Shown piece by piece: positions 6,558-12,882 of a stretch of 12,882 bases of DNA. The translations under genes were made by a program, and so were the position numbers. How positions within the stretch are numbered: the stretch's first letter is position 1; each line of letters begins with the position of its first letter. Under the pieces are notes generated by a model that was given only the letters and a program-made list of their open reading frames with translations, was not told the origin of the DNA and ran no database searches. This DNA is from Nocardioidaceae bacterium (GTDB lineage: Bacteria > Actinomycetota > Actinomycetes > Propionibacteriales > Nocardioidaceae), in NCBI GenBank assembly GCA_013696015.1, contig JACCZI010000003.1, positions 1 through 12,882 on the forward strand. Direction: 5' to 3'.

Positions 6558-8154
6558 GTGGCGAGCGATCTCGTGACGACGACTCCGCCCAATGCAAGTG
6601 TCCGCGAGTGGGTCGGTCTGGGTGTTCTGGCGATGGCCTGTTTGCTGTACGTGATGGATCTGACCGTGCTGCACCTGGCGGTCCCGGCGATCAGCTCCGA
6701 CTTGCAGCCGAGCAGCGCCCAGCTGCTGTGGATCATCGACATCTACGGCTTCTTCGTGGCCGGAGCACTCGTAACGATGGGCACACTCGGTGACAGGATC
6801 GGCCGTCGCCGACTGCTGCTGATCGGCGCCGCCGCGTTCGGCGTCGTGTCGGTCATCGCGGCGTTCTCGGTCAGCACCGAGATGCTGATCGTGAGTCGGG
6901 CGCTGCTCGGTATCGCCGGGGCGACCCTCGCCCCCTCGACGCTGTCGCTGATCTTCCACATGTTCCAGGACTCGAAGCAGCGGTCGATCGCGATCGATCG
7001 GTGTGTGGATCGGCGCCTTTTCGGCCGGGAGCGCGATCGGCCCGGTCCTCGGCGGGGTCATGCTGGAGTTCTTTTGGTGGGGCTCGGTGTTCCTGCTCGC
7101 GTTGCCGGTCATGGCGGTTCTCCTCATCCTCGGTCCACGGGTGCTCCCGGAATACCGCGATCCAGAGGCGGGCCGCCTGGACGTTGCCAGCGCGGCCATG
7201 TCGGTCGTGGCCGTCCTGGCGTGCATCTACGGATTGAAGGACATCGCGCAGGCGGGTGTGTCGGTGCCTGCGGTCATCGCCATCGTGGCCGGACTCGCGG
7301 TGACCTCGCTGTGGGTGCGCCGGCAGCAACGACTGGACGACCCGATGATCGACGTCAGCTTGTTCCGGATCCGCGCGTTCAACACCGCGTTGGCCGTCAA
7401 CTTCCTGGCCATTTTCGTGGCGATCGGCTACTTCCTGTTCGTCGCGCAGTACCTGCAGCTGGTGGCCGGCCTGTCGCCCCTCGAGTCGGGGCTGTGGTCC
7501 GTGCCGTCCGCGATCGCCTTCATCGTCGGGTCGCAGCTCGCGCCTCGCGTGGTGCAACGGGTCAGCGCGGCGTACCTGATCTCCGGCGGCCTGGCCGTCG
7601 CGGCCGCCGGTCTGCTGATGCTCGCCCAGGTCGGTCGCACCGACGGGCTGACAACGCTCATTATCAGCTCCGTGGTCATCTCGCTGGGCCTGGCTCCGGT
7701 CTTCGGCCTGACCACCGAACTCATCGTCGGCTCCGCCCCGCCCGAGCGGGCCGGCGCGGCCTCCGGGATCTCCGAGACCGCGGCAGAGCTCGGTGGAGCG
7801 CTGGGCATCGCCATCCTCGGGAGTATCGGCGTGGCGATCTACCGCGCCCGGGTGGACGACGCCATCCCGGGGGACATCCCTCCCGAAGCCGCCACCGCGG
7901 CCGGCGACACTCTCGGTGCCGCAGTCGCTGCCGCCCAGCAACTAGACGGCAGCGCCGCCGCCGTCCTGCTCGAGCTCACGCGCGGGGCCTTCGTCTCAGG
8001 AATGCAGCTCAGCGCCGCAATCGCCGCGGTCATCGCCGTCGCGGTCGCGGTCGTCGCCCTTTTCGGATTGCGTAAGGGCGGCTCGGCCGATGACGAGGCG
8101 TCCGGCGACCGAGCAGCACCCAGCGCGTCCGAGGTCGACGTACGCAGTCGCTGA
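6558..8154 (+). pseudogene. MFS drug/proton antiporter (QacA/SmvA-like), frameshifted
   Basis: Two overlapping frames make one 14-helix DHA2-type antiporter of about 530 residues. The first frame starts at GTG 6558, preceded by AAAGGAAG, and reads through MDLTVLHLAVPAISSDL in helix 1. It includes the motif-A loop MGTLGDRIGRRRLL between helices 2 and 3, and reaches QRSIAI near residue 145. The second frame resumes at about 7000 with VWIGAFSAGSAIGPVLGGVM (motif C, helix 5) and runs to TGA 8154. The join is a 4-base excess: GATCGATC at 6992-6999 where GATC alone keeps the frame. Intact relatives pump quaternary ammonium compounds, dyes or methyl viologen out using the proton gradient. As written, the product would stop making sense in the loop after helix 4. 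An internal GTG at 7003 could start the second part, but half a transporter is unlikely to work. Confidence 0.85.
6992..6999 (+). repeat. GATC tandem duplication causing the MFS frameshift
   Basis: GATCGATC lies exactly where the exporter frame changes. Removing one GATC gives GCG ATC GGT GTG TGG ATC and an unbroken protein. The flanks (TCGATCGC before it) contain more GATC units, so replication slippage is plausible. The same eight bases are also what a filled-in and re-ligated GATC-cutter end looks like. Confidence 0.8.
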
Positions 8155-8186
8155 CGCTAGCGATGCCGCCGCGGCTCAGTCAGCCG
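8148..8186. terminator. Convergent gene ends with two small hairpins
   Basis: The exporter and the SRPBCC gene end 25 bp apart, facing each other. TCGCT-N6-AGCGA (8148-8163) spans the exporter stop, and CGGCT-N5-AGCCG (8172-8186) spans the SRPBCC stop. Both stems are five bp with no T-run, so termination is only a possibility. Confidence 0.3.
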
Positions 8187-8626
8187 TACATCAGTGACCC
8201 CGGCGTGGTGAGCAGCTCGCCCGTCTCGAGCCACGTCTTCAGGCCGGACAAGATCATCGGCCAGCCGCCGTACAGCTCGTCGTTCGCGCCCTCACGCAGC
8301 TGGTCGTGCGTCACGGTCAGCCGACACGAGTCGCCGATGGGCTCGATGTCCCAGGTGACCCGCGAGGTGCCCTCGCTCTTCACCTCGTCGCTCCACAGCG
8401 CCACCATGGTCTGCACCAGCCGGCGCGGCGGGTCGACCTCGAGGTTCTCCCCTTCCCCGAGAGCTGCTTCGGCGTCTGGGTGGCTCATCTCGTAGCGCGA
8501 CCCGGGCGTCCAGTCCGAGGTGGCCCGCGAGCCGAAGTTGTACTTGCTCCTGATCTCAGGGTCGGTGATCGCCTCCCAGAGGCGCTCGGGGGTGGTGCGG
8601 ATGTAGATCTCGAACACCTTCTCCAT
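8180..8626 (-). CDS. SRPBCC / AHSA1-like ligand-binding domain protein
   Basis: The protein has 148 residues. It starts MEKVFEIYIRTTPERLWEAI, continues with a Trp/Pro-rich block ATSDWTPGSRYEM, and ends GGWPMILSGLKTWLETGELL, a helix that closes the hydrophobic cavity of START/SRPBCC proteins. This AHSA1-like subgroup is very often encoded beside or fused to an ArsR-type repressor, as here; its ligand is unknown. ATG 8626 has GGAGAG five bases upstream and so can be a start. Reading back in the same frame gives LESP just before it, which is what the linker of a fused ArsR-SRPBCC protein would look like, so this may be the C-terminal domain of one protein split by a missing base. No membrane segment or signal is present. 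Confidence 0.85.
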   Translation of the reverse strand: MEKVFEIYIRTTPERLWEAITDPEIRSKYNFGSRATSDWTPGSRYEMSHPDAEAALGEGENLEVDPPRRLVQTMVALWSDEVKSEGTSRVTWDIEPIGDSCRLTVTHDQLREGANDELYGGWPMILSGLKTWLETGELLTTPGSLMYG

Positions 8627-8931
8627 GGGACTCTCCAGTCTGTGTTGAGACCGCTGAGCGCAGCCGCCCAGGGCTCGGCGTACTTACTCACCCACCGGTC
8701 GTGGACGAGCCGGATCGGGACCGGGTTGAGGAAGTGCAGCTTTTCGCGGCCGCGCCGCTTGGCGACCACCAGATCCGCCTCTTCGAGCTGCTTCAGGTGC
8801 TTCATCACCCCGAAGCGGGTCATCGAGAAGCGCTCCTCGAGCGCGCTCAGCGTCTGCCCGTCCTCGCGGAAGAGCTCGTCGAGCAGGCTCCGCCGAGTCG
8901 GATCGGCCAGAGCTCGGAACACCGCGTCCAC
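8485..8931 (-). CDS. ArsR-family winged-helix repressor, C-terminal end probably shifted
   Basis: Residues 1-95 are a standard ArsR-type winged helix: FRALADPTRRSLLDEL, then the recognition helix region SMTRFGVMKHLKQLEEADLV, then the wing RRGREKLHFLNPVPI. The usual metal-binding Cys pattern is missing, as in other ArsR proteins paired with SRPBCC domains. After ALSGLNTD the frame turns into Arg/Ser/Pro-rich text that overlaps the SRPBCC gene by 142 bp and does not look like protein. One extra base near 8634-8642 would instead give NTDLESPMEKVF and one protein of about 249 residues. So this is either a separate repressor with an odd tail or the N-terminal part of a fusion. GTG 8931 is chosen because the homology begins there and a strong promoter places the transcript start on it. 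Confidence 0.85.
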   Translation of the reverse strand: MDAVFRALADPTRRSLLDELFREDGQTLSALEERFSMTRFGVMKHLKQLEEADLVVAKRRGREKLHFLNPVPIRLVHDRWVSKYAEPWAAALSGLNTDWRVPWRRCSRSTSAPPPSASGRRSPTLRSGASTTSARGPPRTGRPGRATR

Positions 8932-8937
8932 GCCCGC

Positions 8938-8967
8938 ACATTAGGTGACCTTTTGGTCACATGTCAA
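8938..8967 (-). promoter_or_regulatory. ArsR promoter with operator in the spacer
   Basis: On the minus strand there is a perfect -35 TTGACA (8967-8962), an 18-base spacer, and a -10 TAATGT (8943-8938). Inside the spacer lies a perfect inverted repeat GTGACC-N4-GGTCAC (8945-8960), the kind of site ArsR dimers bind. The -10 ends six bases before GTG 8931, so transcription would begin on or next to the start codon, giving a leaderless message. Bound repressor would block polymerase, so the gene should repress itself. The site may also affect the divergent reductase gene at 9061. Confidence 0.75.
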
Positions 8968-9060
8968 CACTGGCGGCCGGTGTCGGGTGCCCCGCGCATC
9001 CAGGTACGCGCTCAGCGAACCGGGATTGTGTGGGGCCTCGAGCTGCGGTGTGGTGGCCCC

Positions 9061-10062
9061 ATGAGACTCCTCGTCCTCGGCGGTACTGCCTGGCTCGGCG
9101 GTTGTGTCGCCACCACGGCGCTGGAACGCGGACACACCGTCACCTGCCTGGCCAGGGGTGAATCCGGCGCAGCGCCGAAGGGTGCGGCGTTCGTCCGGTC
9201 CGATCGAGACGAGCCCGATGCGTACGCCGCGGTCGTCGCTGATGAGTGGGACGTGGTGGTCGACGTGTCCCGTCAACCCGGCCACGTCAGGCATGCCGTC
9301 GCCGCATTCGCCGACCGGAGCGGGTCCTTCGTCTTCATCTCGTCCGGCAACGCCTACGCGGACCACGGCACGCCTGGCGACGACGAGACCGCTGCCCTTC
9401 TGCCGGCCCTCGACGGCGACGTCATGGCGAGCATGGACACCTATGGTGAGGCCAAGGTGGCGTGCGAACAGCTCGTGCTCGGGGCGTTCGGCGCCGACCG
9501 GTCGGTGATTGCGCGGGTAGGGCTGATCGGCGGCCCCGGCGACATCTTCGACCGCACGGGTTACTGGCCGCTGCGGTTTGCCCGGCCGGCGACCCCCGAC
9601 GGAAGCGTCCTGGTCCCGGACGCACCCGAGCAGTCGACGCAGGTGATCGACGTCCGAGACCTCGCAGCATGGATCGTCGGCGCTGGCGAGCGCGGTGTCA
9701 GTGGCGTCTTCAACACCACCGGTGAGTCCGTCCCGCTGCCTCAGCACCTGGAGGTCGCGCGCGAGGTCGCCGGCCACAGCGGTCCGGTGGTGGCGGTCGA
9801 CCAGGATTGGCTGCTGGCCCAGGGAGTCGAGCCGTGGATGGGGGAACGCTCACTTCCGTTGTGGCTGCCGATGCCGGAGTACGCCGGCTTCAACGCCCGC
9901 GACAGCAGCGCGGCCCGAGCCGCTGGTCTGGGCACCCGGCCCTTGGCGACCACCCTGGCCGACGCTCTTGAGTGGGAGTTGGCTTCCGGACCAGAGCGGC
10001 AACGACGGGCCGGGCTCTCCGACGACCATGAGCGAGCTCTGCTCAGCGCCTTCGCCGGCTGA
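9061..10062 (+). CDS. NAD(P)-dependent epimerase/dehydratase-like reductase (extended SDR)
   Basis: The protein has 333 residues. The N-terminal Rossmann motif is VLGGTAWLGG at 5-14, the dinucleotide-binding signature of extended short-chain dehydrogenases. FVFISSGNAY gives the catalytic Ser region, and MDTYGEAKVACEQ gives the Tyr-x3-Lys pair. A later stretch, VIDVRDLAAWIVGAGERG, and then VFNTTGE, are typical of the epimerase subgroup. These enzymes reduce, epimerise or dehydrate small or sugar-nucleotide substrates; which one is not evident. ATG 9061 is chosen because the Rossmann strand begins immediately after; the ribosome site is weak (GTGGTGG). The gene is divergent from arsR, with about 130 bp between the starts, and is not obviously in an operon. 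Confidence 0.88.
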   Translation: MRLLVLGGTAWLGGCVATTALERGHTVTCLARGESGAAPKGAAFVRSDRDEPDAYAAVVADEWDVVVDVSRQPGHVRHAVAAFADRSGSFVFISSGNAYADHGTPGDDETAALLPALDGDVMASMDTYGEAKVACEQLVLGAFGADRSVIARVGLIGGPGDIFDRTGYWPLRFARPATPDGSVLVPDAPEQSTQVIDVRDLAAWIVGAGERGVSGVFNTTGESVPLPQHLEVAREVAGHSGPVVAVDQDWLLAQGVEPWMGERSLPLWLPMPEYAGFNARDSSAARAAGLGTRPLATTLADALEWELASGPERQRRAGLSDDHERALLSAFAG

Positions 10063-10090
10063 GTTGCGTCGCTGCGGCTCGGTGCCGGCG
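10053..10090 (+). terminator. Inverted repeat flanking the reductase stop
   Basis: CGCCGGC (10053-10059) and GCCGGCG (10084-10090) form a perfect 7-bp stem with a 24-base loop that begins at the TGA of the reductase gene. No T-run follows. It could be a U-less terminator; chance is also reasonable at this GC content. Confidence 0.3.
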
Positions 10091-10097
10091 GTCCCGC

Positions 10098-10103
10098 TAC
10101 CTT
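10098..10103 (+). promoter_or_regulatory. Candidate -10 box, leaderless start at 10110
   Basis: TACCTT matches TAnnnT and ends six bases before GTG 10110, the spacing expected when transcription begins on the start codon. No good -35 lies 16-19 bases upstream, and there is no ribosome site before the GTG. The support is spacing and the hexamer only. Confidence 0.35.
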
Positions 10104-10109
10104 GGCCCG

Positions 10110-10611
10110 GTGTCACGAGAGCCTCCGCGTGACCCACCGGCAGCGGGGCCGCTCGTCTCAGCGATGCTGGTGGGGGTCACCAGTCTCGTGCTCGGTGCCT
10201 TGACTGCCCTGCTCGGTGGCTACGTCATCGCCAACGAAGTCCGGGGGTACGCCTCCTCTCTTGCCTTGATCACGTTCTGGGGATCCGCCGCTCTCCTCGT
10301 CGGGCCGCTGCTCGGCCTCGGCGCCCACTGGGCCAGGTACGGGGCACCCGCCCTTGGCCGCAATCGGCGTGGGCGGCATGAGTGGTGTGCTCGTCGGGGA
10401 GGGTTGGTACGGCCTCGCGTACGTCGCCGACACGACGTATCCGCCGTACTGGATGGGAGAGATCGTCGCCGGAGTCCTCCTAACGGGTGGTGTCGCGATC
10501 CTGTGCTGGCGGCACCTGCGCACTGTCGGCTACGCGGTATGCGTAGGAGCCGTGATGGCGACGACGTTCGTAGCCCTTTACCGTCTGGACCTGATCACGC
10601 GCTTCCCTTGA
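10110..10611 (+). pseudogene. Small five-helix membrane protein, one frameshift
   Basis: Two frames join into about 166 residues with five hydrophobic segments. The first frame, from GTG 10110, gives AMLVGVTSLVLGALTALLGG and then LITFWGSAALLVGPLLGLGA. The second, open from about 10354, gives AAIGVGGMSGVLVGEGWYGL, MGEIVAGVLLTGGVAILCW and YAVCVGAVMATTFVALY, ending at TGA 10611. The change falls in GGGGCACCCGCCC near 10339-10353, where one base too many (or two too few) explains it. The layout recalls small uncharacterised actinobacterial membrane proteins such as DUF6518, but I cannot confirm that. A probable leaderless start is described separately. Because of the shift, the first frame runs on into the ABC ATPase gene and gives a false 511-residue fusion. 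Confidence 0.65.
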
Positions 10612-10697
10612 GGCCACCGAGATCGACCGGTCGGTTGAAACAGGCTTCGCCAGGAAGGTGCTTACGCACGGCTGCGTCAACGCGGCATGGTTGGCGC

Positions 10698-11645
10698 ATG
10701 ACCTCCGACCGAGCTGACACCCTCGACGGCGCAGCCCCGGTCCGCGTCCGCGGCCTGGTGAAGCGGTACGGCGACCGCACGGCGGTCGACGACATCGACC
10801 TCGACGTGCAACGCGGCGAAGTTCTGGCGCTGCTCGGTCCCAACGGAGCGGGCAAGACCACCACGGTCGAGGTGCTCGAGGGCTATCGCGGTAGGGATGC
10901 GGGCGAGGTCACCGTGCTGGGCCACGACCCCGCGCATGCCAACGGCGCCTGGCGGTCCCGCATCGGCATCGTCTTGCAAAGTTCGCAAGACAACGCCGAG
11001 CTCACGGTCGAGGAGTTGGTGAGGCACTTCGCCGCCTTCTACCCGGCACCCCGAGACCCCGACGACGTCATCGCGTCGGTAGGGCTGGAGGACAAGCGCC
11101 GCACCCGGACCCGGCAGCTCTCCGGCGGGCAGCGTCGGCGCCTCGACGTCGCGCTCGGCGTCGTCGGCCGCCCGGAACTGCTGTTCCTCGACGAGCCCAC
11201 GACCGGTTTCGATCCGGAGGCGCGGCGGGCGTTTTGGGAGCTGATCCGAGGCCTGCGCGGTGACGGAACGACCATCTTGTTGACCACGCACTACCTGGAG
11301 GAGGCCGAGCAGTTGGCGGACCGGGTGGCGGTGCTGAGCGGCGGCCGCATTGTCGGTCTGGGCACCCCCGCGGCTCTGGGTGGCCGTGCCGATCGGGAGG
11401 CGACGGTGGTGTGGGAGGACGCCGACGGCCGCCACGAGGTACGCACGCTGACCCCCACCGGTCTGGTCGCGGAGCTGGCTCAGCGCTACGCCGGCCGGGC
11501 CGAGCCGGGCGAGGTGCCCGGGCTCCAGGTCCTGCGGCCCACGCTCGAGGACGTCTATCTCTCCCTGGTCCGCGGATCCATCGACGCGGAGACCGTGCCG
11601 ATCAGCTCTGGGGAGTCACCCGACTCGATCGGCGAAGCTCGATGA
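10698..11645 (+). CDS. ABC-2 exporter ATP-binding subunit (DrrA/CcmA-like)
   Basis: The protein has 315 residues and all the expected parts. Walker A is GPNGAGKTT at 47-55. The Q-loop is in IGIVLQSSQDN, the signature is LSGGQRRRLDVAL, Walker B is ELLFLDEPTTG, and the switch His is in LLTTHYLEEAEQLADRVAVL. The C-terminal extension (LQVLRPTLEDVYLSLVRG) is typical of ATPases that energise ABC-2 permeases for drugs, lipids or antibiotics. ATG 10698 is chosen because the conserved domain starts with VRVRGLVKRYGD just after it; the frame upstream is read-through from the neighbouring membrane gene. No clear ribosome site is visible. Its stop overlaps the permease start (ATGA), so the two subunits are co-translated. 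The substrate is unknown and no regulator gene adjoins. Confidence 0.93.
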   Translation: MTSDRADTLDGAAPVRVRGLVKRYGDRTAVDDIDLDVQRGEVLALLGPNGAGKTTTVEVLEGYRGRDAGEVTVLGHDPAHANGAWRSRIGIVLQSSQDNAELTVEELVRHFAAFYPAPRDPDDVIASVGLEDKRRTRTRQLSGGQRRRLDVALGVVGRPELLFLDEPTTGFDPEARRAFWELIRGLRGDGTTILLTTHYLEEAEQLADRVAVLSGGRIVGLGTPAALGGRADREATVVWEDADGRHEVRTLTPTGLVAELAQRYAGRAEPGEVPGLQVLRPTLEDVYLSLVRGSIDAETVPISSGESPDSIGEAR

Positions 11646-12493
11646 GCACCGCGACCCCCGCGCCCGCAGCAGGAGCCGGCGCCCGGCGCGATCCAGCGGC
11701 ACCGTCCCTGACCGCGCTCGCCGTGCTCCGCACCCGGATCGAGCTCAAGCAGTTCTTCCGTGAACGCGACGCGGTCATCTTCATCTTCGCCTTCCCGGTG
11801 ATCATGCTCGCCATCTTCGGTTCGGTCTTCGACGAGGACGTCGGGGGCGGAGTCAGCTTTACGCAGTACTTCGTGCCCGGCATCGTGGCCGCCGGCATCA
11901 TGCTGTCGAGCTTCCAGTCACTGGCCATCGGCATCGCCATCGAACGCGACGACGGCACGCTCAAGCGACTGCGCGGGACACCGATGCCGCCGGCCGCGTA
12001 CTTCCTGGGCAAGATCGGGATGGTCCTAGTGTCCAGCGTGCTGCAAACCGGTGTGCTGCTCACCGCCGCCGCCCTGGTGTTCAACATCGACCTGCCCACC
12101 AGCCCCTCACGCTGGGTGACCTTTGCCTGGGTGTTCGTCCTCGGCACGTCGGCGGGCACGGTCTTGGGTATTGCGTTCTCCAGCGTCCCGCGGTCCGGAC
12201 GCAGCGCCAGCGCGGTGGTGACCCCGATCGTCATCGTGCTGCAGTTCATCTCCGGAGTGTTCTTCGTCTACGACGACCTGCCGGCCTGGATGCGCAACAT
12301 CGCCGAGCTGTTCCCGCTCAAGTGGATGGCACAAGGGATGCGCTCGGTGTTCCTGCCCGACTCCTACCAGTCCATCGAGGCGGATGGCTCGTGGCAGCTC
12401 GGCCTCGGCGCCGTTGTTCTCGGCGTCTGGCTGGTGGTCGGACTGGCGGCTTGTCTGTGGACCTTCCGCTGGTCCCGTCGAGACGCCGGCTGA
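11642..12493 (+). CDS. ABC-2 type exporter permease subunit
   Basis: The protein has 283 residues with a cytoplasmic N-terminus and about six membrane segments. The first is FIFAFPVIMLAIFGSVF, then YFVPGIVAAGIMLSSFQSLA. IERDDGTLKRLRGTPMPPAAY is the conserved cytoplasmic loop that contacts the ATPase. The remaining helices include VLQTGVLLTAAALVF, FVLGTSAGTVLGIAFSSV and IVIVLQFISGVFFVYDDL, and the last is near LGLGAVVLGVWLVVGLAACL. FPLKWMAQGMRSVFLPD matches the region before the last helix in DrrB-like permeases. ATG 11642 overlaps the ATPase stop by four bases and is the clear start, although the frame is open for 77 codons upstream inside the ATPase gene. The pair would assemble as a 2+2 exporter. 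The cargo cannot be read from sequence. Confidence 0.93.
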   Translation: MSTATPAPAAGAGARRDPAAPSLTALAVLRTRIELKQFFRERDAVIFIFAFPVIMLAIFGSVFDEDVGGGVSFTQYFVPGIVAAGIMLSSFQSLAIGIAIERDDGTLKRLRGTPMPPAAYFLGKIGMVLVSSVLQTGVLLTAAALVFNIDLPTSPSRWVTFAWVFVLGTSAGTVLGIAFSSVPRSGRSASAVVTPIVIVLQFISGVFFVYDDLPAWMRNIAELFPLKWMAQGMRSVFLPDSYQSIEADGSWQLGLGAVVLGVWLVVGLAACLWTFRWSRRDAG

Positions 12494-12546
12494 CGGCGAC
12501 GTGCGCAGAGATGAGGCGGTCTGGCCGGCCTGGCAATCCCGTCAGC
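12489..12546. terminator. Inverted repeat joining two convergent stop codons
   Basis: GCTGACGG (12489-12496) and CCGTCAGC (12539-12546) are a perfect 8-bp inverted repeat. Each arm contains the TGA of one of the two facing genes. The 42-base loop holds the palindrome GGCCGGCC. A shared bidirectional terminator is possible; the long loop and missing T-runs count against it. Confidence 0.35.
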
Positions 12547-12882
12547 AGACTCGCCGAAGCCGCCCGGTACCCAGGTCGTACAGGAATCCCCCGACGGTGA
12601 GGTTGCCCAGGTAGGGCCATGAGCACACCCGCTGCACATCCTCCCGCAACGCGTCCTCCTGGTCGCGTGTCGTGAGGAACGAGATGCTGCGGGTGTCGGG
12701 CCCTCCTGCCGCTCGGATCGCAGCGTGGACATCGTCTTCGCTGCCGGTGGCCATCCGGCAGTTCGTGTGGGCCACGACCATGACCCTCTCGACGCCGAGA
12801 AGGTACGACGCGAGCACCAGCGTGCGCAGCACGTCGTCGGTGACCCGCGCGCCCGCATTGCGCAGGATCTTCGCGTCGCCGG
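12542..12882 (-). CDS. Beta-class carbonic anhydrase, C-terminal part
   Basis: About 112 residues are visible; the N-terminal end lies beyond the right edge. The text begins GDAKILRNAGARVTDDVLR, a very typical beta-carbonic anhydrase stretch, followed by LASYLLGVERVMVVAHTNCRM, where His and Cys of HTNC are two of the zinc ligands. The first Cys and the catalytic Asp-Arg pair (CxDSR) should lie outside the window. The end, VCSWPYLGNLTVGGFLYDLGTGRLRRV, is the closing strand and the family's normal C-terminus. The enzyme interconverts carbon dioxide and bicarbonate in the cytoplasm. It is convergent with the ABC permease, with 48 bp between the stops, and shares an inverted repeat with it. Confidence 0.93.
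   Translation of the reverse strand, partial: GDAKILRNAGARVTDDVLRTLVLASYLLGVERVMVVAHTNCRMATGSEDDVHAAIRAAGGPDTRSISFLTTRDQEDALREDVQRVCSWPYLGNLTVGGFLYDLGTGRLRRVC

Noticed and set aside
6992..7003. Programmed ribosomal frameshift in the exporter
   Set aside because: There is no slippery heptamer or downstream stimulatory hairpin, and a four-base duplication explains the break more simply.
6871..7941. A long minus-strand frame opposite the exporter
   Set aside because: It is full of Arg/Asp/Gly/His low-complexity text without domains, a mirror of the high-GC coding strand.
10110..11645. A 511-codon frame that appears to fuse a membrane protein to an ABC ATPase
   Set aside because: The middle part is out-of-frame text of the membrane gene and intergenic sequence. 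The membrane protein's own C-terminal end is in another frame to 10611, and the ATPase has its own ATG at 10698.
1..12882. Defence island, CRISPR array, mobile element, tRNA or rRNA
   Set aside because: No regularly spaced repeats, transposase or integrase motifs, tRNA-like cloverleaf or rRNA signature stretches were seen on either strand.

Overview
The window is high-GC DNA with GTG starts alongside ATG, short intergenic gaps, ATGA stop/start overlaps, possibly leaderless starts and actinobacterial-type proteins. It most likely comes from the chromosome of a mesophilic actinobacterium; the genus cannot be told from the sequence. I see no rRNA, tRNA, CRISPR array, insertion sequence or phage gene. 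The gene content is ordinary accessory and house-keeping material: detoxification, redox, envelope and export.

Layout, left to right. 1-284 has no supportable gene. 285-675 (-) is a frameshifted small protein with a C-terminal helix-turn-helix, resembling actinobacterial HicB-type antitoxins. 715-1101 (+) is a cupin. 1137-2299 (-) is a two-gene unit: a SixA-type histidine phosphatase followed by a conserved actinobacterial protein of unknown function. 2423-3478 (-) is a membrane molybdopterin oxidoreductase with four helices, then an internal twin-arginine motif before a fifth helix. 3613-4743 (-) is a kelch-like lipoprotein gene broken by three single-base shifts. 4826-5044 (-) is the C-terminal half of a Doc toxin, cut off at the end of a VOC/glyoxalase gene (5045-5431, -). 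5577-6371 (-) is a SAM methyltransferase. Divergent from it, 6558-8154 (+) is a 14-helix drug/proton antiporter broken by a 4-base GATC duplication. 8180-8931 (-) is an ArsR repressor plus SRPBCC (AHSA1-like) pair, possibly one fused gene split by a single-base error, with a clear promoter/operator. 9061-10062 (+) is an NAD-dependent epimerase/dehydratase-like reductase. 10110-10611 (+) is a small membrane protein with one frameshift. 10698-12493 (+) is a two-gene ABC-2 exporter. 12542-12882 (-) is the C-terminal part of a beta-carbonic anhydrase running off the right edge.

How they work together: only three local units look functional as groups, namely sixA with its overlapping partner, ArsR-SRPBCC under an autoregulated promoter, and the ABC ATPase-permease pair. 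The rest are single genes in no evident pathway.

The strongest overall signal is the number of reading-frame breaks: seven clear ones and one probable one in five loci. Several sit in runs of G or C. This fits uncorrected sequencing or assembly indels better than gene decay, and it should be settled before any of these loci is called a pseudogene. I did not find a convincing new multi-gene system. The most biologically interesting items are the Sec-then-Tat topology of the molybdoenzyme and the ArsR operator lying inside the spacer of its own promoter.
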